From Burkholderiales bacterium (GTDB taxonomy: Bacteria; Pseudomonadota; Gammaproteobacteria; Burkholderiales; Burkholderiaceae_A), in the NCBI GenBank assembly GCA_030834045.1, contig JAURFZ010000002.1:1-32380 (forward strand): a DNA stretch of 32,380 bases, written 5' to 3'. A program made the translations under genes and the position numbers. The notes beneath the pieces were generated by a model, which saw only the letters and a program-made list of their open reading frames with translations, had not been told where the DNA came from and did no database searches. Below, piece by piece: positions 1-7,961 of this stretch; within the stretch, counting starts at the first letter, position 1, and the number at the start of each line of letters is the position of its first letter.

Positions 1-1629
1 CTTCGCTGCAGCCTTATAAGGCTCGGGCTCAATGGCAAGGTCGATGCAGGAAGGTCCGTTGAAGGCAAAGGCCTTTCGCAGCGCCGACTCGAGGTCAGCT
101 GGCGTTTGCACACGCTCCCCCCATCCCCCAAGTGCCAGGCAGGCCTGCGCATAGTTGGCATCGGAGAGTTCGCAGGCAAAGGTTCGATCTTCACCATACT
201 TACGAATCTGAATTTGGTACTCCGCATTCCAACGCCGGTCATTGCCAACGATGGTTACGATGCGCTGACCCGCTCGTGCTGCCGTTTCAAACTCAGCCAG
301 GTGAAAGCCCACCGTGCCATCGCCCATGATGACCAGAACATGGCTGTCGGGGTCTGCCGCCAAGGCGCCCATGCCGTAGGACAGCCCCCCACCGATGGTT
401 CCCGACACCCCGTTAATAATACGTCGGTGGGCCCTCAAGCCTGCCTGGGCCCATTGGCCAAACTCGCCTCCGTCGACCACCAGCGTCAGGCTTGCGGCCA
501 GGCCATTAATTACGTTTTGTATGGCCTTTAAAAACTCGGCATGGGCTGAGCCTGTGGGAGGGTCAACGGGACTAAGCGCCTGGCTCGAAATAACCTGGGG
601 TGCATAGGCCTGCTTGGTTTTCTCGAGTAACCCGGCAATGCATCGACGCGGCGCCATGCGAAGTGTGTTGGCTGCCTGCTTTGGCAGGTTTGTCTGAAAG
701 CGCTCGATGGTAAGGGCGTCGTTATCCACCATTAACCACTGCGGCCCATTGGGTTGAGTTGAATCAAACGTTCCAAACTGCATCGAAAAATCAACGGGCT
801 TACCAATCACGACAACAAGATCTGCCTCCCCAAGCTTTTTGGCAAGCCCTGGCCAATGAGGGTCTGCAATACCCCTTGGGCTCTCCATAAAAAAGCAGTC
901 CACACCCAGTGCTTTTTGAAGAACGTTTGTTAGTCCTGGGTAACGCGCCTGATTGAAAAAGGGTCCTAGAAGCACAACAGGTGACGTGGCAGCCTGAAGC
1001 CGTTGAACCAGATGGTCCAGCAGGGTGTGCTCATGGGCCTGCAGCTCATGGGCTGGCAGGGCCGTCTCATAACCCGTCGTCACCCGATCCGAGGCGAACA
1101 ACGAAAGCGCCTGGGCTTGAAGCGGCTGCTCCAAGACATCAGCTGCAAGGGCAATATGAACAGGCCCCGTATTGCCTTGTGCATAGAAATCAAATGCCTG
1201 ATGGAGGGCTGCAAAAAGCTGCTCAGATGATTTTGGCCGGACCGAGTAGGCGGTGACCGGCGCCGAACTTAGGCACTGGTTTAATTCCTGGAAGGCGCCC
1301 TTGCCATCCTGACCCACACCCGAGTCTCCAGTGAGAAGAATAAGGTTGGACTGATTAAGTCGAGCCGCAAACAAGGCGCCCAGGCTGTTTAAAAAACCTG
1401 AGCCCGCGGTCACCATCGCAATGCCCGGTCGGCCTGCAATTTGCGAATAGCCATCGGCCATAAAAACCGCAGCGCCCTCATGACGACAATGCAGAATCGC
1501 AAGGCCTTCGGCAAGGCAGCCGTCGTAGACCGGCATGATCTGGTTTCCCGACAAGGAAAAAATGGTGTCTATACCTTGAGCTTTAATAAGACGAGCCAAG
1601 CCATGGGCTACGGTTACTTGTGTTGACAT
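1..1629 (-). CDS. ThDP-dependent decarboxylase/synthase family enzyme, partial (C-terminus outside window)
   Basis: Translating the minus strand from ATG 1629 gives 543 residues with no stop before the window edge, so the 3' end is missing. The three-domain acetolactate synthase-like fold is visible. The catalytic glutamate is E51 in CRHEGAA, there is a central domain, and a ThDP/Mg motif begins GDGTVGFHLAEFETA and ends GND. The family covers acetolactate synthase, benzoylformate decarboxylase, oxalyl-CoA decarboxylase and Xsc. This is not Xsc: it does not resemble the Xsc end at 32089-32380. It is the last visible gene of a ten-gene operon, 3 nt after tctA, with an AAGGG ribosome site inside the tctA end. 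Beside sulfolactate dehydrogenases, decarboxylation of 3-sulfopyruvate to sulfoacetaldehyde is an attractive role, but known ComDE enzymes are much shorter, so the substrate is inferred. Confidence 0.85.
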   Translation of the reverse strand, partial: MSTQVTVAHGLARLIKAQGIDTIFSLSGNQIMPVYDGCLAEGLAILHCRHEGAAVFMADGYSQIAGRPGIAMVTAGSGFLNSLGALFAARLNQSNLILLTGDSGVGQDGKGAFQELNQCLSSAPVTAYSVRPKSSEQLFAALHQAFDFYAQGNTGPVHIALAADVLEQPLQAQALSLFASDRVTTGYETALPAHELQAHEHTLLDHLVQRLQAATSPVVLLGPFFNQARYPGLTNVLQKALGVDCFFMESPRGIADPHWPGLAKKLGEADLVVVIGKPVDFSMQFGTFDSTQPNGPQWLMVDNDALTIERFQTNLPKQAANTLRMAPRRCIAGLLEKTKQAYAPQVISSQALSPVDPPTGSAHAEFLKAIQNVINGLAASLTLVVDGGEFGQWAQAGLRAHRRIINGVSGTIGGGLSYGMGALAADPDSHVLVIMGDGTVGFHLAEFETAARAGQRIVTIVGNDRRWNAEYQIQIRKYGEDRTFACELSDANYAQACLALGGWGERVQTPADLESALRKAFAFNGPSCIDLAIEPEPYKAAAK

Positions 1630-1632
1630 GAC

Positions 1633-3126
1633 TTAACCCTTACGCAAAAGACTGGCGATACGACCCCAGGCACCGGTTAGCGCCAAAAGCGTAAGAATGG
1701 TTGCAATCCAGAAGAACCAGGTAATGGGGCTTCTTAAAAGAATGGACATCTCCCCGCCCGACATCAACATGGCCTGACGGAAGTTGTCCTCAAAAAGAGG
1801 CCCAAGAATAAAGGCAATAACAAACGGGGCCGGCGGCACGTTGAACCTGTACATGGCAAAGCCAAGCCCCCCCATTAAGAACATCACGGCCACATCAAAG
1901 ACCGAGTTGTTCACGGCATACCCCCCGTAAACGCAGAGCACCAAGACCGATGGCATAAGAATGGTCTTAGGCACATGGGCGATGTACTTGAAAATTTTGA
2001 TGGCCCCCGCGCCAATAACCAGAAGAAAAACAGAGCTTAATAAAAGCCCAGCAAACAAGGTGTAAATAATGTCAGTGTTCTGAAAGAACATGATGGGGCC
2101 TGGCGTAAGCCCGTGAATCATGAAGGCGCCAATAATAATGGCGGTAATAACATCGCCCGGAATACCAAGGGCAAGCAAGGGAATAAGCGTTGCACCGGCC
2201 ACACCATTGTTGCCGGCCTCTGCCGCCGCCACTCCCTCGAGCTCACCTTTTCCAAAGTTGGCCTTGTTCGGTGAGGTGCGACGTGCCTCGCTGTAAGCCA
2301 GGAAAGCTGAGGGTGCTGCGCCAATGCCCGGCACTGCCCCAAGAAACACACCAATTGCACTTCCCCGGAAAATAGACTTAAAGCATCTGCGGTATTCGGC
2401 AAAGGTAATACCCTGCCCCGAAAGGCTTCGCGTTCGTCCAACCGAAATGTCTTTCTTAAGCACAAAGGCCAGAATTTCCGGAATGGCAAAAAGGCCGATG
2501 AGCACGGGAATAAAGTTCAAGCCACTCATGAGGTTGGCATTGCCAAAGGTGAGACGGTCGGTTCCATAAACCAGGTCAAGGCCAATGGTGGCAAAGAGCA
2601 AACCCAGAATCGCCGAGACTACGCCTTTACTTAGGCTGTCACCCGAGACGCCTGCAATGATAGTGAGCGAGAAAAAGATAAGCGTGAAAAATTCAGGGGG
2701 GCCAAACTTTAAGGCAAACGAGGCAAGCCATGCCGCAAAGAAAATGAGTGCAAGGTTTGAAATTAAGTCGGCCGTGCACGAGGCCCAGAGCGCCATGCTG
2801 AGGGCTTTGCTTGCCTGACCTTTCTCGGCCATAGGGTAGCCATCAAGCACGGTGGCGCTTGATGCAGGTGTACCCGGTGTCTTAATTAAAATAGCAGGGA
2901 TGGAGCCGCCAAAAATGCCGCCCTTATAGACCCCAAGAAGTAACAAAATGCCTGTGATGGGTGTTAGAGAAAAGGTGAAGGGCAGGGTAAGAGCCACCGC
3001 CATGGCAGCAGACATTCCCGGAATGGCCCCGGCAATGACACCAACCGTAAGACCTACGATAAGCGCAAGAACATTCTCAATGGCTGCAAGGTTGCCAATG
3101 CTGGCCAGGATGGCATCAAGGGTCAT
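1633..3126 (-). CDS. tctA: Tripartite tricarboxylate transporter large permease, TctA family
   Basis: A polytopic inner-membrane protein of 497 aa, the usual TctA length. It has the two family signatures, an early GAIPGMSAAMAVALTLPF segment near residue 33 and a second GAVPGIGAAPSAFLAYSEAR segment near residue 263, separated by many hydrophobic helices. TctA normally works with a small membrane protein (TctB) and a periplasmic binding protein (TctC) to import carboxylates such as citrate. Neither partner is in the window, so they lie beyond the left edge, elsewhere, or are absent. The start overlaps the flavoprotein stop by 4 nt, which implies translational coupling. Given its operon, the cargo may be a sulfonated carboxylate (sulfolactate or sulfopropanoate) rather than a tricarboxylate; this is inference. 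Confidence 0.93.
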   Translation of the reverse strand: MTLDAILASIGNLAAIENVLALIVGLTVGVIAGAIPGMSAAMAVALTLPFTFSLTPITGILLLLGVYKGGIFGGSIPAILIKTPGTPASSATVLDGYPMAEKGQASKALSMALWASCTADLISNLALIFFAAWLASFALKFGPPEFFTLIFFSLTIIAGVSGDSLSKGVVSAILGLLFATIGLDLVYGTDRLTFGNANLMSGLNFIPVLIGLFAIPEILAFVLKKDISVGRTRSLSGQGITFAEYRRCFKSIFRGSAIGVFLGAVPGIGAAPSAFLAYSEARRTSPNKANFGKGELEGVAAAEAGNNGVAGATLIPLLALGIPGDVITAIIIGAFMIHGLTPGPIMFFQNTDIIYTLFAGLLLSSVFLLVIGAGAIKIFKYIAHVPKTILMPSVLVLCVYGGYAVNNSVFDVAVMFLMGGLGFAMYRFNVPPAPFVIAFILGPLFEDNFRQAMLMSGGEMSILLRSPITWFFWIATILTLLALTGAWGRIASLLRKG

Positions 3127-4934
3127 GAGGTCACCGGCGCATGGTCGTGTTGCAACTGGGTAGCCAGGTTTTCCTCAAGGCCTTGCAAATTCTCGTCTGC
3201 ATCCAAAAGGGTCTCTCCTGGTCTCACGCGGTTGAAGCGCACTGGCCGGTTGGTGACCTCAACAGGTGAGCGACCCGTAGACGACTGCTGAACGCAGGTG
3301 TAGGTGGAGGCCATGAGATCACCGGCATCAGGAAAGTCCTCACGGTAGTGCGCCCCGCGGGAATTTTCACGGGCCTGCGCGGCTGTGACAATTACCTGGC
3401 TCATGGCCACCAGATTCTCAAGGTTCAAATGGTCGTGCCAGGCCATAAGAAAGGCTCGGTCTGCATCGGGTACAGCGACGTGATTGAGTTGCTCGGCAAG
3501 CTCTTTGAGTTTGATCTCGGCTCGACCTAGGCTTTGGCGGCTTCGCAGAATACCGGCGTCCTCCCACATAAGGTCGTAAAGCGACTCGCGAATATTTGAG
3601 AGCTGCTCGCGGCCTTGGCGCCCAATGGGACGGTTGTGATGCTCGATGGACTCTTCAACCGACGACCAAAGGGGCTCTTTGTAATGCCGCTGCTGGCGGG
3701 CAAACTGGGCCATGGCGTCGCCCGCAATGCCGCCGTAGACTGTGGAATTGGCGACACCATTGCCCCCCAGACGGTTCGCCCCATGCACACCGCCCGTGTC
3801 TTCGCCTGCCGCGAAAAGCCCCTGCATCTCGGTACTGCAGTCGGCCTTGAAAATAAGACCCCCCATCAGGTAGTGGGCCGTGGGGACCACTTCCACTTTG
3901 CCTGCTGCAAGGTCAAAGCCGCAGTCTGCACAGCGCTCAACCATGCCTTTGAACTGCTTTCGCACCTTCTCAGGGCCAAGGTGCGACATGGCAATGTAGA
4001 CACCACCATGCGGCGTCACTCGGCCCTCACGCATCTCGGTGAAAATAGCACGCGAGACGACATCACGGGTTGCACGCTCGAGCTTTGCGTCGTAGTGCTG
4101 CATAAAACGCTCGTCTTGGCCATTGAGCAACCAGCCTCCCGCGCCGCGAAGACCTTCTTCAATGACGGTTCCAGTAATACGCGTCTGACTTCCTGCAAGC
4201 AGACCTGTCGGGTGGAACTGAACCATCTCCATGTCTCGAAGCGTAAGACCTGCACGCAATGCCATTGCAAGTCCATCGCAGCTTTTATCGCCGGAGGGCG
4301 TATGGTATTTGTACATAGTCGGCCCACCACCGGTTGCAAGCAGAACAGCCTTTGCCAGCACGAGTCGATAGGCGCCGGTGCGCACATCAATCATTAGCAC
4401 ACCAGCTAGACCAGAGCCGTCGTCTGCGGGGATGAGTTCAATGGCGCGGTGCTCTTCCAGGCGCTGAATATTGCGCGCCCAGACCTGCTCGGCAAGACGG
4501 CTAATAATTTCAATGCCTGTCAGGTCACCCTTATGAACCGTGCGGTCAAAGCTCTGTCCAGCAAAGGCCTTCTGATGCATGGTGCCGTCGGGGTTGCGGT
4601 CGAAGAAACAGCCCAGTTCGTTTTCTAACTCATGAATACGTTCAACCGCTTTTTCGCAGAGTGTCCAGGCAAGGTCTTGGTCGGGCAGCCACTTGCCGCC
4701 CTCAATGGTGTCCATAAAGTGACGTGTTACTGAATCACCCTCGGCTAAGGCTACGTTAAAGCCGCCCTGAACCATACGAGTGCAGCCTGACTTCCCAAGC
4801 AAGCCCTTGACAGCCACCGTAATGGAAAGCTCGGGAGCGGCCTGATGGGCATGCAGGGCGGCAAAGAGGCCTGCCCCGCCCGAGCCCAAAATGAGAACAT
4901 CCGTTTTTAAGGTTTCGATGGTTTTCGCTTGCAT
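3123..4934 (-). CDS. Succinate dehydrogenase/fumarate reductase-like flavoprotein subunit
   Basis: A 603-aa FAD-binding subunit (SdhA/FrdA family) that would interconvert a saturated acid and its trans-unsaturated form and pass electrons to the FeS subunit at 7248-7961. The dinucleotide motif GSGGAGLFAAL lies at about residues 17-27. Aligned from memory with E. coli FrdA, it keeps the catalytic arginine (R290 in TRDVVSRAI), H241 in FHPTG, H354 in TAHYLMGG and R388 in GANRLGG. Two changes stand out: the histidine that covalently holds FAD is C51 (SGCTRMVQGG), and the substrate-contacting Thr before the catalytic-site Glu is E259, next to a short insertion (residues about 248-255). Catalysis is therefore plausible with non-covalent FAD and altered recognition of one end of the substrate. 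It lies in an operon with fumarase-like subunits and sulfolactate dehydrogenases; 3-sulfopropanoate is a candidate substrate. Confidence 0.9.
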   Translation of the reverse strand: MQAKTIETLKTDVLILGSGGAGLFAALHAHQAAPELSITVAVKGLLGKSGCTRMVQGGFNVALAEGDSVTRHFMDTIEGGKWLPDQDLAWTLCEKAVERIHELENELGCFFDRNPDGTMHQKAFAGQSFDRTVHKGDLTGIEIISRLAEQVWARNIQRLEEHRAIELIPADDGSGLAGVLMIDVRTGAYRLVLAKAVLLATGGGPTMYKYHTPSGDKSCDGLAMALRAGLTLRDMEMVQFHPTGLLAGSQTRITGTVIEEGLRGAGGWLLNGQDERFMQHYDAKLERATRDVVSRAIFTEMREGRVTPHGGVYIAMSHLGPEKVRKQFKGMVERCADCGFDLAAGKVEVVPTAHYLMGGLIFKADCSTEMQGLFAAGEDTGGVHGANRLGGNGVANSTVYGGIAGDAMAQFARQQRHYKEPLWSSVEESIEHHNRPIGRQGREQLSNIRESLYDLMWEDAGILRSRQSLGRAEIKLKELAEQLNHVAVPDADRAFLMAWHDHLNLENLVAMSQVIVTAAQARENSRGAHYREDFPDAGDLMASTYTCVQQSSTGRSPVEVTNRPVRFNRVRPGETLLDADENLQGLEENLATQLQHDHAPVTS

Positions 4935-4990
4935 GGTTTTGGCTTAGCCCCTGTGATGAACGGATGGTCTTTAGGTTGTCGACTGCGGCT

Positions 4991-5602
4991 CTAACTTGGG
5001 ATGCCCATCTGAGCAAGAACCTTGGCACGCTGGGCCTGGGCATTTTCTGTCACAACGGAGTAAAGGCTTTGTCCGTGGCTGTCCATTGCAACAAGCAAAG
5101 GCCCGAACCCTTTTACACGAAATTTCCAAAGCGACTCCGGGTTAAGGTCGTCAAGGTCCACGTCTTCAATCTGCTCCACCCAGGTTGTCTCAAGGGCTGC
5201 GGTGCCGCCCACAATGGCAAGGTAGACCCCACCGATTGCCTGAAAGGCATTGAGCGAAACAGGGCCAAGCCCACCTTTACCCACGACTATGCGCACACCG
5301 CACTGCTGCATGAGAGGCTGGGTGAAACGCTCCATTCGCATGCTTGTGGTTGTGCCAATGCATATGGGCTGATAACCCGCCGGATGGTCGCTGGAGGGCT
5401 CCACCTTCTTCACATTGGGTGCGGTGTGAATGACGGCATGGCCATGGAGATCGAACCGAGTTTTGCGCTGACGATCAAACATATGAATTTGCGTAGCATC
5501 GCGAATGCCATAAAGCGTACCGTGCAGGCTGACCGTGTCGTTTACCTTAAGGGCTCGTATTGCCTCTTCCGTGACAGGGGTCTGGAGATCGTGATGAGCC
5601 AT
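4991..5602 (-). CDS. Class I fumarase / L-tartrate dehydratase-type hydro-lyase, beta subunit
   Basis: A 203-aa protein matching the C-terminal (beta) domain of class I fumarases and TtdB, which is about 200 aa. Recognisable pieces are TTTSMRMERF, VGKGGLG, a GGTAAL segment and the C-terminal LWKFRVKGFGPLLVAMDSHG. I chose ATG 5602, 2 nt after the alpha-subunit stop. The longer frame to 5668 would overlap alpha by more than 60 nt and add 22 residues unlike the family. With the alpha subunit it would form a heterodimer carrying a [4Fe-4S] cluster that adds or removes water across a trans C=C bond of a dicarboxylate-like substrate. Fumarate and tartrate are the known substrates of the family; 3-sulfoacrylate/3-sulfolactate is suggested by the operon. 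Confidence 0.9.
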   Translation of the reverse strand: MAHHDLQTPVTEEAIRALKVNDTVSLHGTLYGIRDATQIHMFDRQRKTRFDLHGHAVIHTAPNVKKVEPSSDHPAGYQPICIGTTTSMRMERFTQPLMQQCGVRIVVGKGGLGPVSLNAFQAIGGVYLAIVGGTAALETTWVEQIEDVDLDDLNPESLWKFRVKGFGPLLVAMDSHGQSLYSVVTENAQAQRAKVLAQMGIPS

Positions 5603-5604
5603 GG

Positions 5605-6483
5605 CTAGAATCCGTAAAGAAGTCCGTTGGAGGAAAACTCGGCGCTGGCGCGTCGTGCCGAGTGACATTGCATGTTTACAGCCACGGGGTTCATGGTGAT
5701 GTGTGTTGCCGCCATCTCAATATGCACTGCAAAACTTGTTGAATCGCCACCAAGCCCTTGGGGGCCAACACCTAAGGCATTCACCGCCTTGGTTAGTTCC
5801 TTTTCCAGATCTGCACCTTCGGGGTCTGCACAGACTGAGCCCAAAGGTCGGGTGGCAGCCTCTTTTGCAAGATGAATGCAAAGGTCCGAGGTCCCTCCTA
5901 CGCCGACACCCACGATGGTGGGAGGGCAGGTCTTGCCACCGGCCTCAAGCACGCAGTCAACAACAAAGGTTTTAACCGCAGCAATGCCTTCTGCTGGGGT
6001 TGCCATTTTGAGCCAAGAATTGTTCTCTGAGCCACTGCCCTTGGGAATCATTTCAAGGCGTACCCAGCCTGGGCGATCGACAAAGGAAATGTTCACAACA
6101 GGAACCCGGTGCCCACAGGAGGTATGGTTGTTTTTGCGCGTGATGGGGTGCACCACCGAGGAGCGAATGGGATGCTCCACCGTAGCCCGACTGCAGCCTT
6201 GTTCAATGGCCTTAATAAGCTGCGCGCCATTGAAGTCCACCTGGGTTCCAACCATGAGGTTGTAAATTGGAATTCCTGTGTCCTGACACAAGAGATTATT
6301 GTTGTCTTCTGCCACCGAGATATTTTTAATCATGGTCCCCAAAATAGACTGGGCGGTGGTGTTGGTCTCTTTTGATGCCAAGGTTTGAAAACCCTGCTTG
6401 ATATCATCTGGAAGAATTTTTAGGGCCCGAATATAAAGTTCGCGGGCAGCCTCCTGAACCTGTGCTGTATCGAGCGTAAACAT
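5605..6483 (-). CDS. Class I fumarase / L-tartrate dehydratase-type hydro-lyase, alpha subunit
   Basis: A 292-aa protein of the FeS hydro-lyase alpha family (TtdA; N-terminal part of FumA). Cluster cysteines are visible in LLCQDTGIPIYN, HTSCGHRVP and KTCPPTIVGVGVGGTSD, with the family blocks GSGSENNSWLKM and VGPQGLGGDSTSFAVHIEMA. The start is set at ATG 6483 because AAGGAG stands 9 nt upstream; an in-frame TTG at 6492 is less likely. The subunit carries most of the iron-sulfur site and pairs with the beta subunit, which begins 2 nt after this stop. The fumarase-like pair sits between the anchors and the flavoprotein of the dehydrogenase complex, so the operon encodes oxidation of a succinate-like acid followed by hydration of its product. 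Oxygen sensitivity is usual for this class. Confidence 0.92.
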   Translation of the reverse strand: MFTLDTAQVQEAARELYIRALKILPDDIKQGFQTLASKETNTTAQSILGTMIKNISVAEDNNNLLCQDTGIPIYNLMVGTQVDFNGAQLIKAIEQGCSRATVEHPIRSSVVHPITRKNNHTSCGHRVPVVNISFVDRPGWVRLEMIPKGSGSENNSWLKMATPAEGIAAVKTFVVDCVLEAGGKTCPPTIVGVGVGGTSDLCIHLAKEAATRPLGSVCADPEGADLEKELTKAVNALGVGPQGLGGDSTSFAVHIEMAATHITMNPVAVNMQCHSARRASAEFSSNGLLYGF

Positions 6484-6497
6484 AAGACCCAACTCCT

Positions 6498-6872
6498 TTA
6501 CAAGACCGACAAGGACAACAAGAAAACAAGCGTGGCTGTACCGGCGAAAATAAACGATAAGCCTGCGAAGAATTTGTGTCTTTTCATATTCGCCGCATGT
6601 TCAATGTAAAGAATACGCAGCCCAAGACCAAGATGAAGGGCAAGGCTAAAGACCAGGCCAAGCTCGGCGAGTTTGACAAAAGGCATGTCGGTCCAACCAA
6701 TGACTTTTTGCAAGGCGTCTTCGCCAGACAATGCTGAGCCCAGGGCCAAGAAATGCAAGGGAAGAAAGGCGGCAAGCGCCAGACCTGAAATGCGATGACC
6801 AAGAAAAGCCCAATAGCCCGAAGTGCGGCGATTACGCGAATCGTTGTTAAGACCCATCGATAAACTTGCCAT
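6498..6872 (-). CDS. SdhC-like cytochrome b membrane anchor
   Basis: A 124-aa protein with three predicted membrane helices. It has the SdhC signature GHRISGLALA (H26, R27, S29), H40 in the first helix, and H80 in LALHLGLGLRIL, the position of the haem-binding histidine in SdhC. I set the start at ATG 6872: the open frame extends upstream to 6974, but that part runs through the preceding anchor gene and looks unlike the family. A weak AAGGA lies 12 nt before this ATG. It should anchor the SdhA/SdhB-like pair to the membrane and deliver electrons to quinone. It follows another anchor gene by 28 nt and precedes the fumarase alpha gene by 14 nt. Confidence 0.85.
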   Translation of the reverse strand: MASLSMGLNNDSRNRRTSGYWAFLGHRISGLALAAFLPLHFLALGSALSGEDALQKVIGWTDMPFVKLAELGLVFSLALHLGLGLRILYIEHAANMKRHKFFAGLSFIFAGTATLVFLLSLSVL

Positions 6873-6900
6873 GACGCTTGACGTTCCTTTTAAAAAAGCG

Positions 6901-7251
6901 CTACGCGAGAAACACAGCCCAGGCCGCTCGAAGCCCAAAGGTAAGAAGAACAAAACCAGCAAACAGACTGGCAAGGTTGACCCTGGATGTCGGCCAGCCT
7001 GTCAGCTCGCGGAGAATGTTGCGTAATCCAATGGGAACATGAAGGGTCACCATAAGGACAAAGGCAAGGTAGAAGGCCAGCCAGGCAGCGTTGTCACGGG
7101 TGCGGGCAAGGATTTCTGCGGCGGTCAGCCCGCCCTGAACGGCAAGAATCATGGTGATTAAATGCACCACCAGGCAGACAGCCAAGACCATTGCCGAGAG
7201 CCGCTGAAGGCGAAAAAGCCTGCGTTCGAGCGTAGATGTTCCAGGCATCAC
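6901..7251 (-). CDS. Second SdhC/SdhD-like membrane anchor
   Basis: A 116-aa protein with three hydrophobic helices. It resembles SdhC more than SdhD: LFRLQRLSAM near residue 12 recalls the quinone-site R-x-S motif (R17, S19), with H30 in helix I and H71 in LHVPIGLRNILRE. With the next gene it gives two related anchors, each bearing an H-x-x-x-G-L-R block, so the complex may hold two haem-ligand sets. The start overlaps the FeS-subunit stop by 4 nt, implying coupled translation. Identification as part of a succinate dehydrogenase-like complex rests on these motifs and on gene order; which anchor corresponds to SdhC or SdhD is not certain. Confidence 0.82.
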   Translation of the reverse strand: MMPGTSTLERRLFRLQRLSAMVLAVCLVVHLITMILAVQGGLTAAEILARTRDNAAWLAFYLAFVLMVTLHVPIGLRNILRELTGWPTSRVNLASLFAGFVLLTFGLRAAWAVFLA

Positions 7252-7961
7252 CGCACCATTCTTTTAAGACCAGCAATGCTTGCTGTTGGCGAGAGCTGCT
7301 TGGGGCAGAGCTCGGTGCAGCTGGTGTGGGTATGACAGGCAAGGCAGCCCGCGTCGTTGCCCACTGCCTCAAGCCTGTCTTCTTTGCCAGTGTCACGAAC
7401 ATCGTTCATAAGGGTCCATGCACGATTCAATGCCGCAGGGCCTAGGTAGTCGGGACGCCAGCTTACGACATCGCAGCTTGAGTAACAGACACCACAGCCA
7501 ATGCATTCAATGGCAAGGTCAACGGCCTGCCTTTGTTTGGACTCTGGCTCCACGCGAGCGAATTCATCATGCCGCGTGGTGTCACCCTGGAACTGGCCCT
7601 TGGCCTTGGCCCATTTGTCAAAAAAGGGCGCCATATCGGTGACAAGGTCTTTCACAACCGGCAGGTTTCGCAGAGGCGCAATTTCAATCTCTCCGTCTTG
7701 GGCGACCTTGTCGACATGGGTTCGGCAGGTCCATCGTGCCTGACCATTCACCACCATGGCACAAGACCCACAGACCCCTACCCGACAGGCAAAACGATAA
7801 GAAAGGCTGGGGTCAATCTCTCGCTGAATATAAGTAACGATATCAAGCACGGTCTGGCTTGGCTGACGGGGAACCTCGTAGGCCTGATACTCGCCCTGCT
7901 CCTTGCCGCGCCAGACGCGAACCTTGACAACCGATGCCTCTGTTGCAATGGCCTGGGTCAT
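7248..7961 (-). CDS. Succinate dehydrogenase/fumarate reductase-like iron-sulfur subunit
   Basis: A 237-aa SdhB/FrdB-type electron-transfer subunit with all three clusters visible. The [2Fe-2S] site has C59, C64, C67 and C79 (ACRVGVCGSCAMV). The [4Fe-4S] site has C153, C156, C159 and C163 (CIGCGVCYSSC). The [3Fe-4S] site has C209, C215 and C219 (ACHTHTSCTELCPK). It links the flavoprotein at 3123-4934 to the two membrane anchors. The start overlaps the comC stop by 4 nt and the stop overlaps the first anchor by 4 nt, so sulfolactate dehydrogenase and the complex are translated from one transcript. Separation of this gene from the flavoprotein by the anchors and fumarase genes is unlike the usual sdhCDAB order. 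Confidence 0.93.
   Translation of the reverse strand: MTQAIATEASVVKVRVWRGKEQGEYQAYEVPRQPSQTVLDIVTYIQREIDPSLSYRFACRVGVCGSCAMVVNGQARWTCRTHVDKVAQDGEIEIAPLRNLPVVKDLVTDMAPFFDKWAKAKGQFQGDTTRHDEFARVEPESKQRQAVDLAIECIGCGVCYSSCDVVSWRPDYLGPAALNRAWTLMNDVRDTGKEDRLEAVGNDAGCLACHTHTSCTELCPKQLSPTASIAGLKRMVR

Noticed and set aside
1..1629. Acetolactate synthase large subunit IlvB
   Set aside because: No IlvH small subunit or branched-chain genes beside it, and the cofactor motif ends GND rather than the IlvB form; family membership alone does not give the reaction.
3615..4397. Plus-strand open frame of 260 codons opposite the flavoprotein
   Set aside because: It is antisense to a well-supported conserved gene, has no recognisable motif and no ribosome site, and reads as an out-of-frame shadow.
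3123..7961. Housekeeping succinate dehydrogenase and fumarase of the TCA cycle
   Set aside because: Gene order is unlike sdhCDAB, the fumarase-like subunits are embedded in the operon, FAD-histidine and a substrate-site residue are changed, and the flanking genes are sulfolactate dehydrogenases. Not fully excluded because the rest of the genome is not visible.
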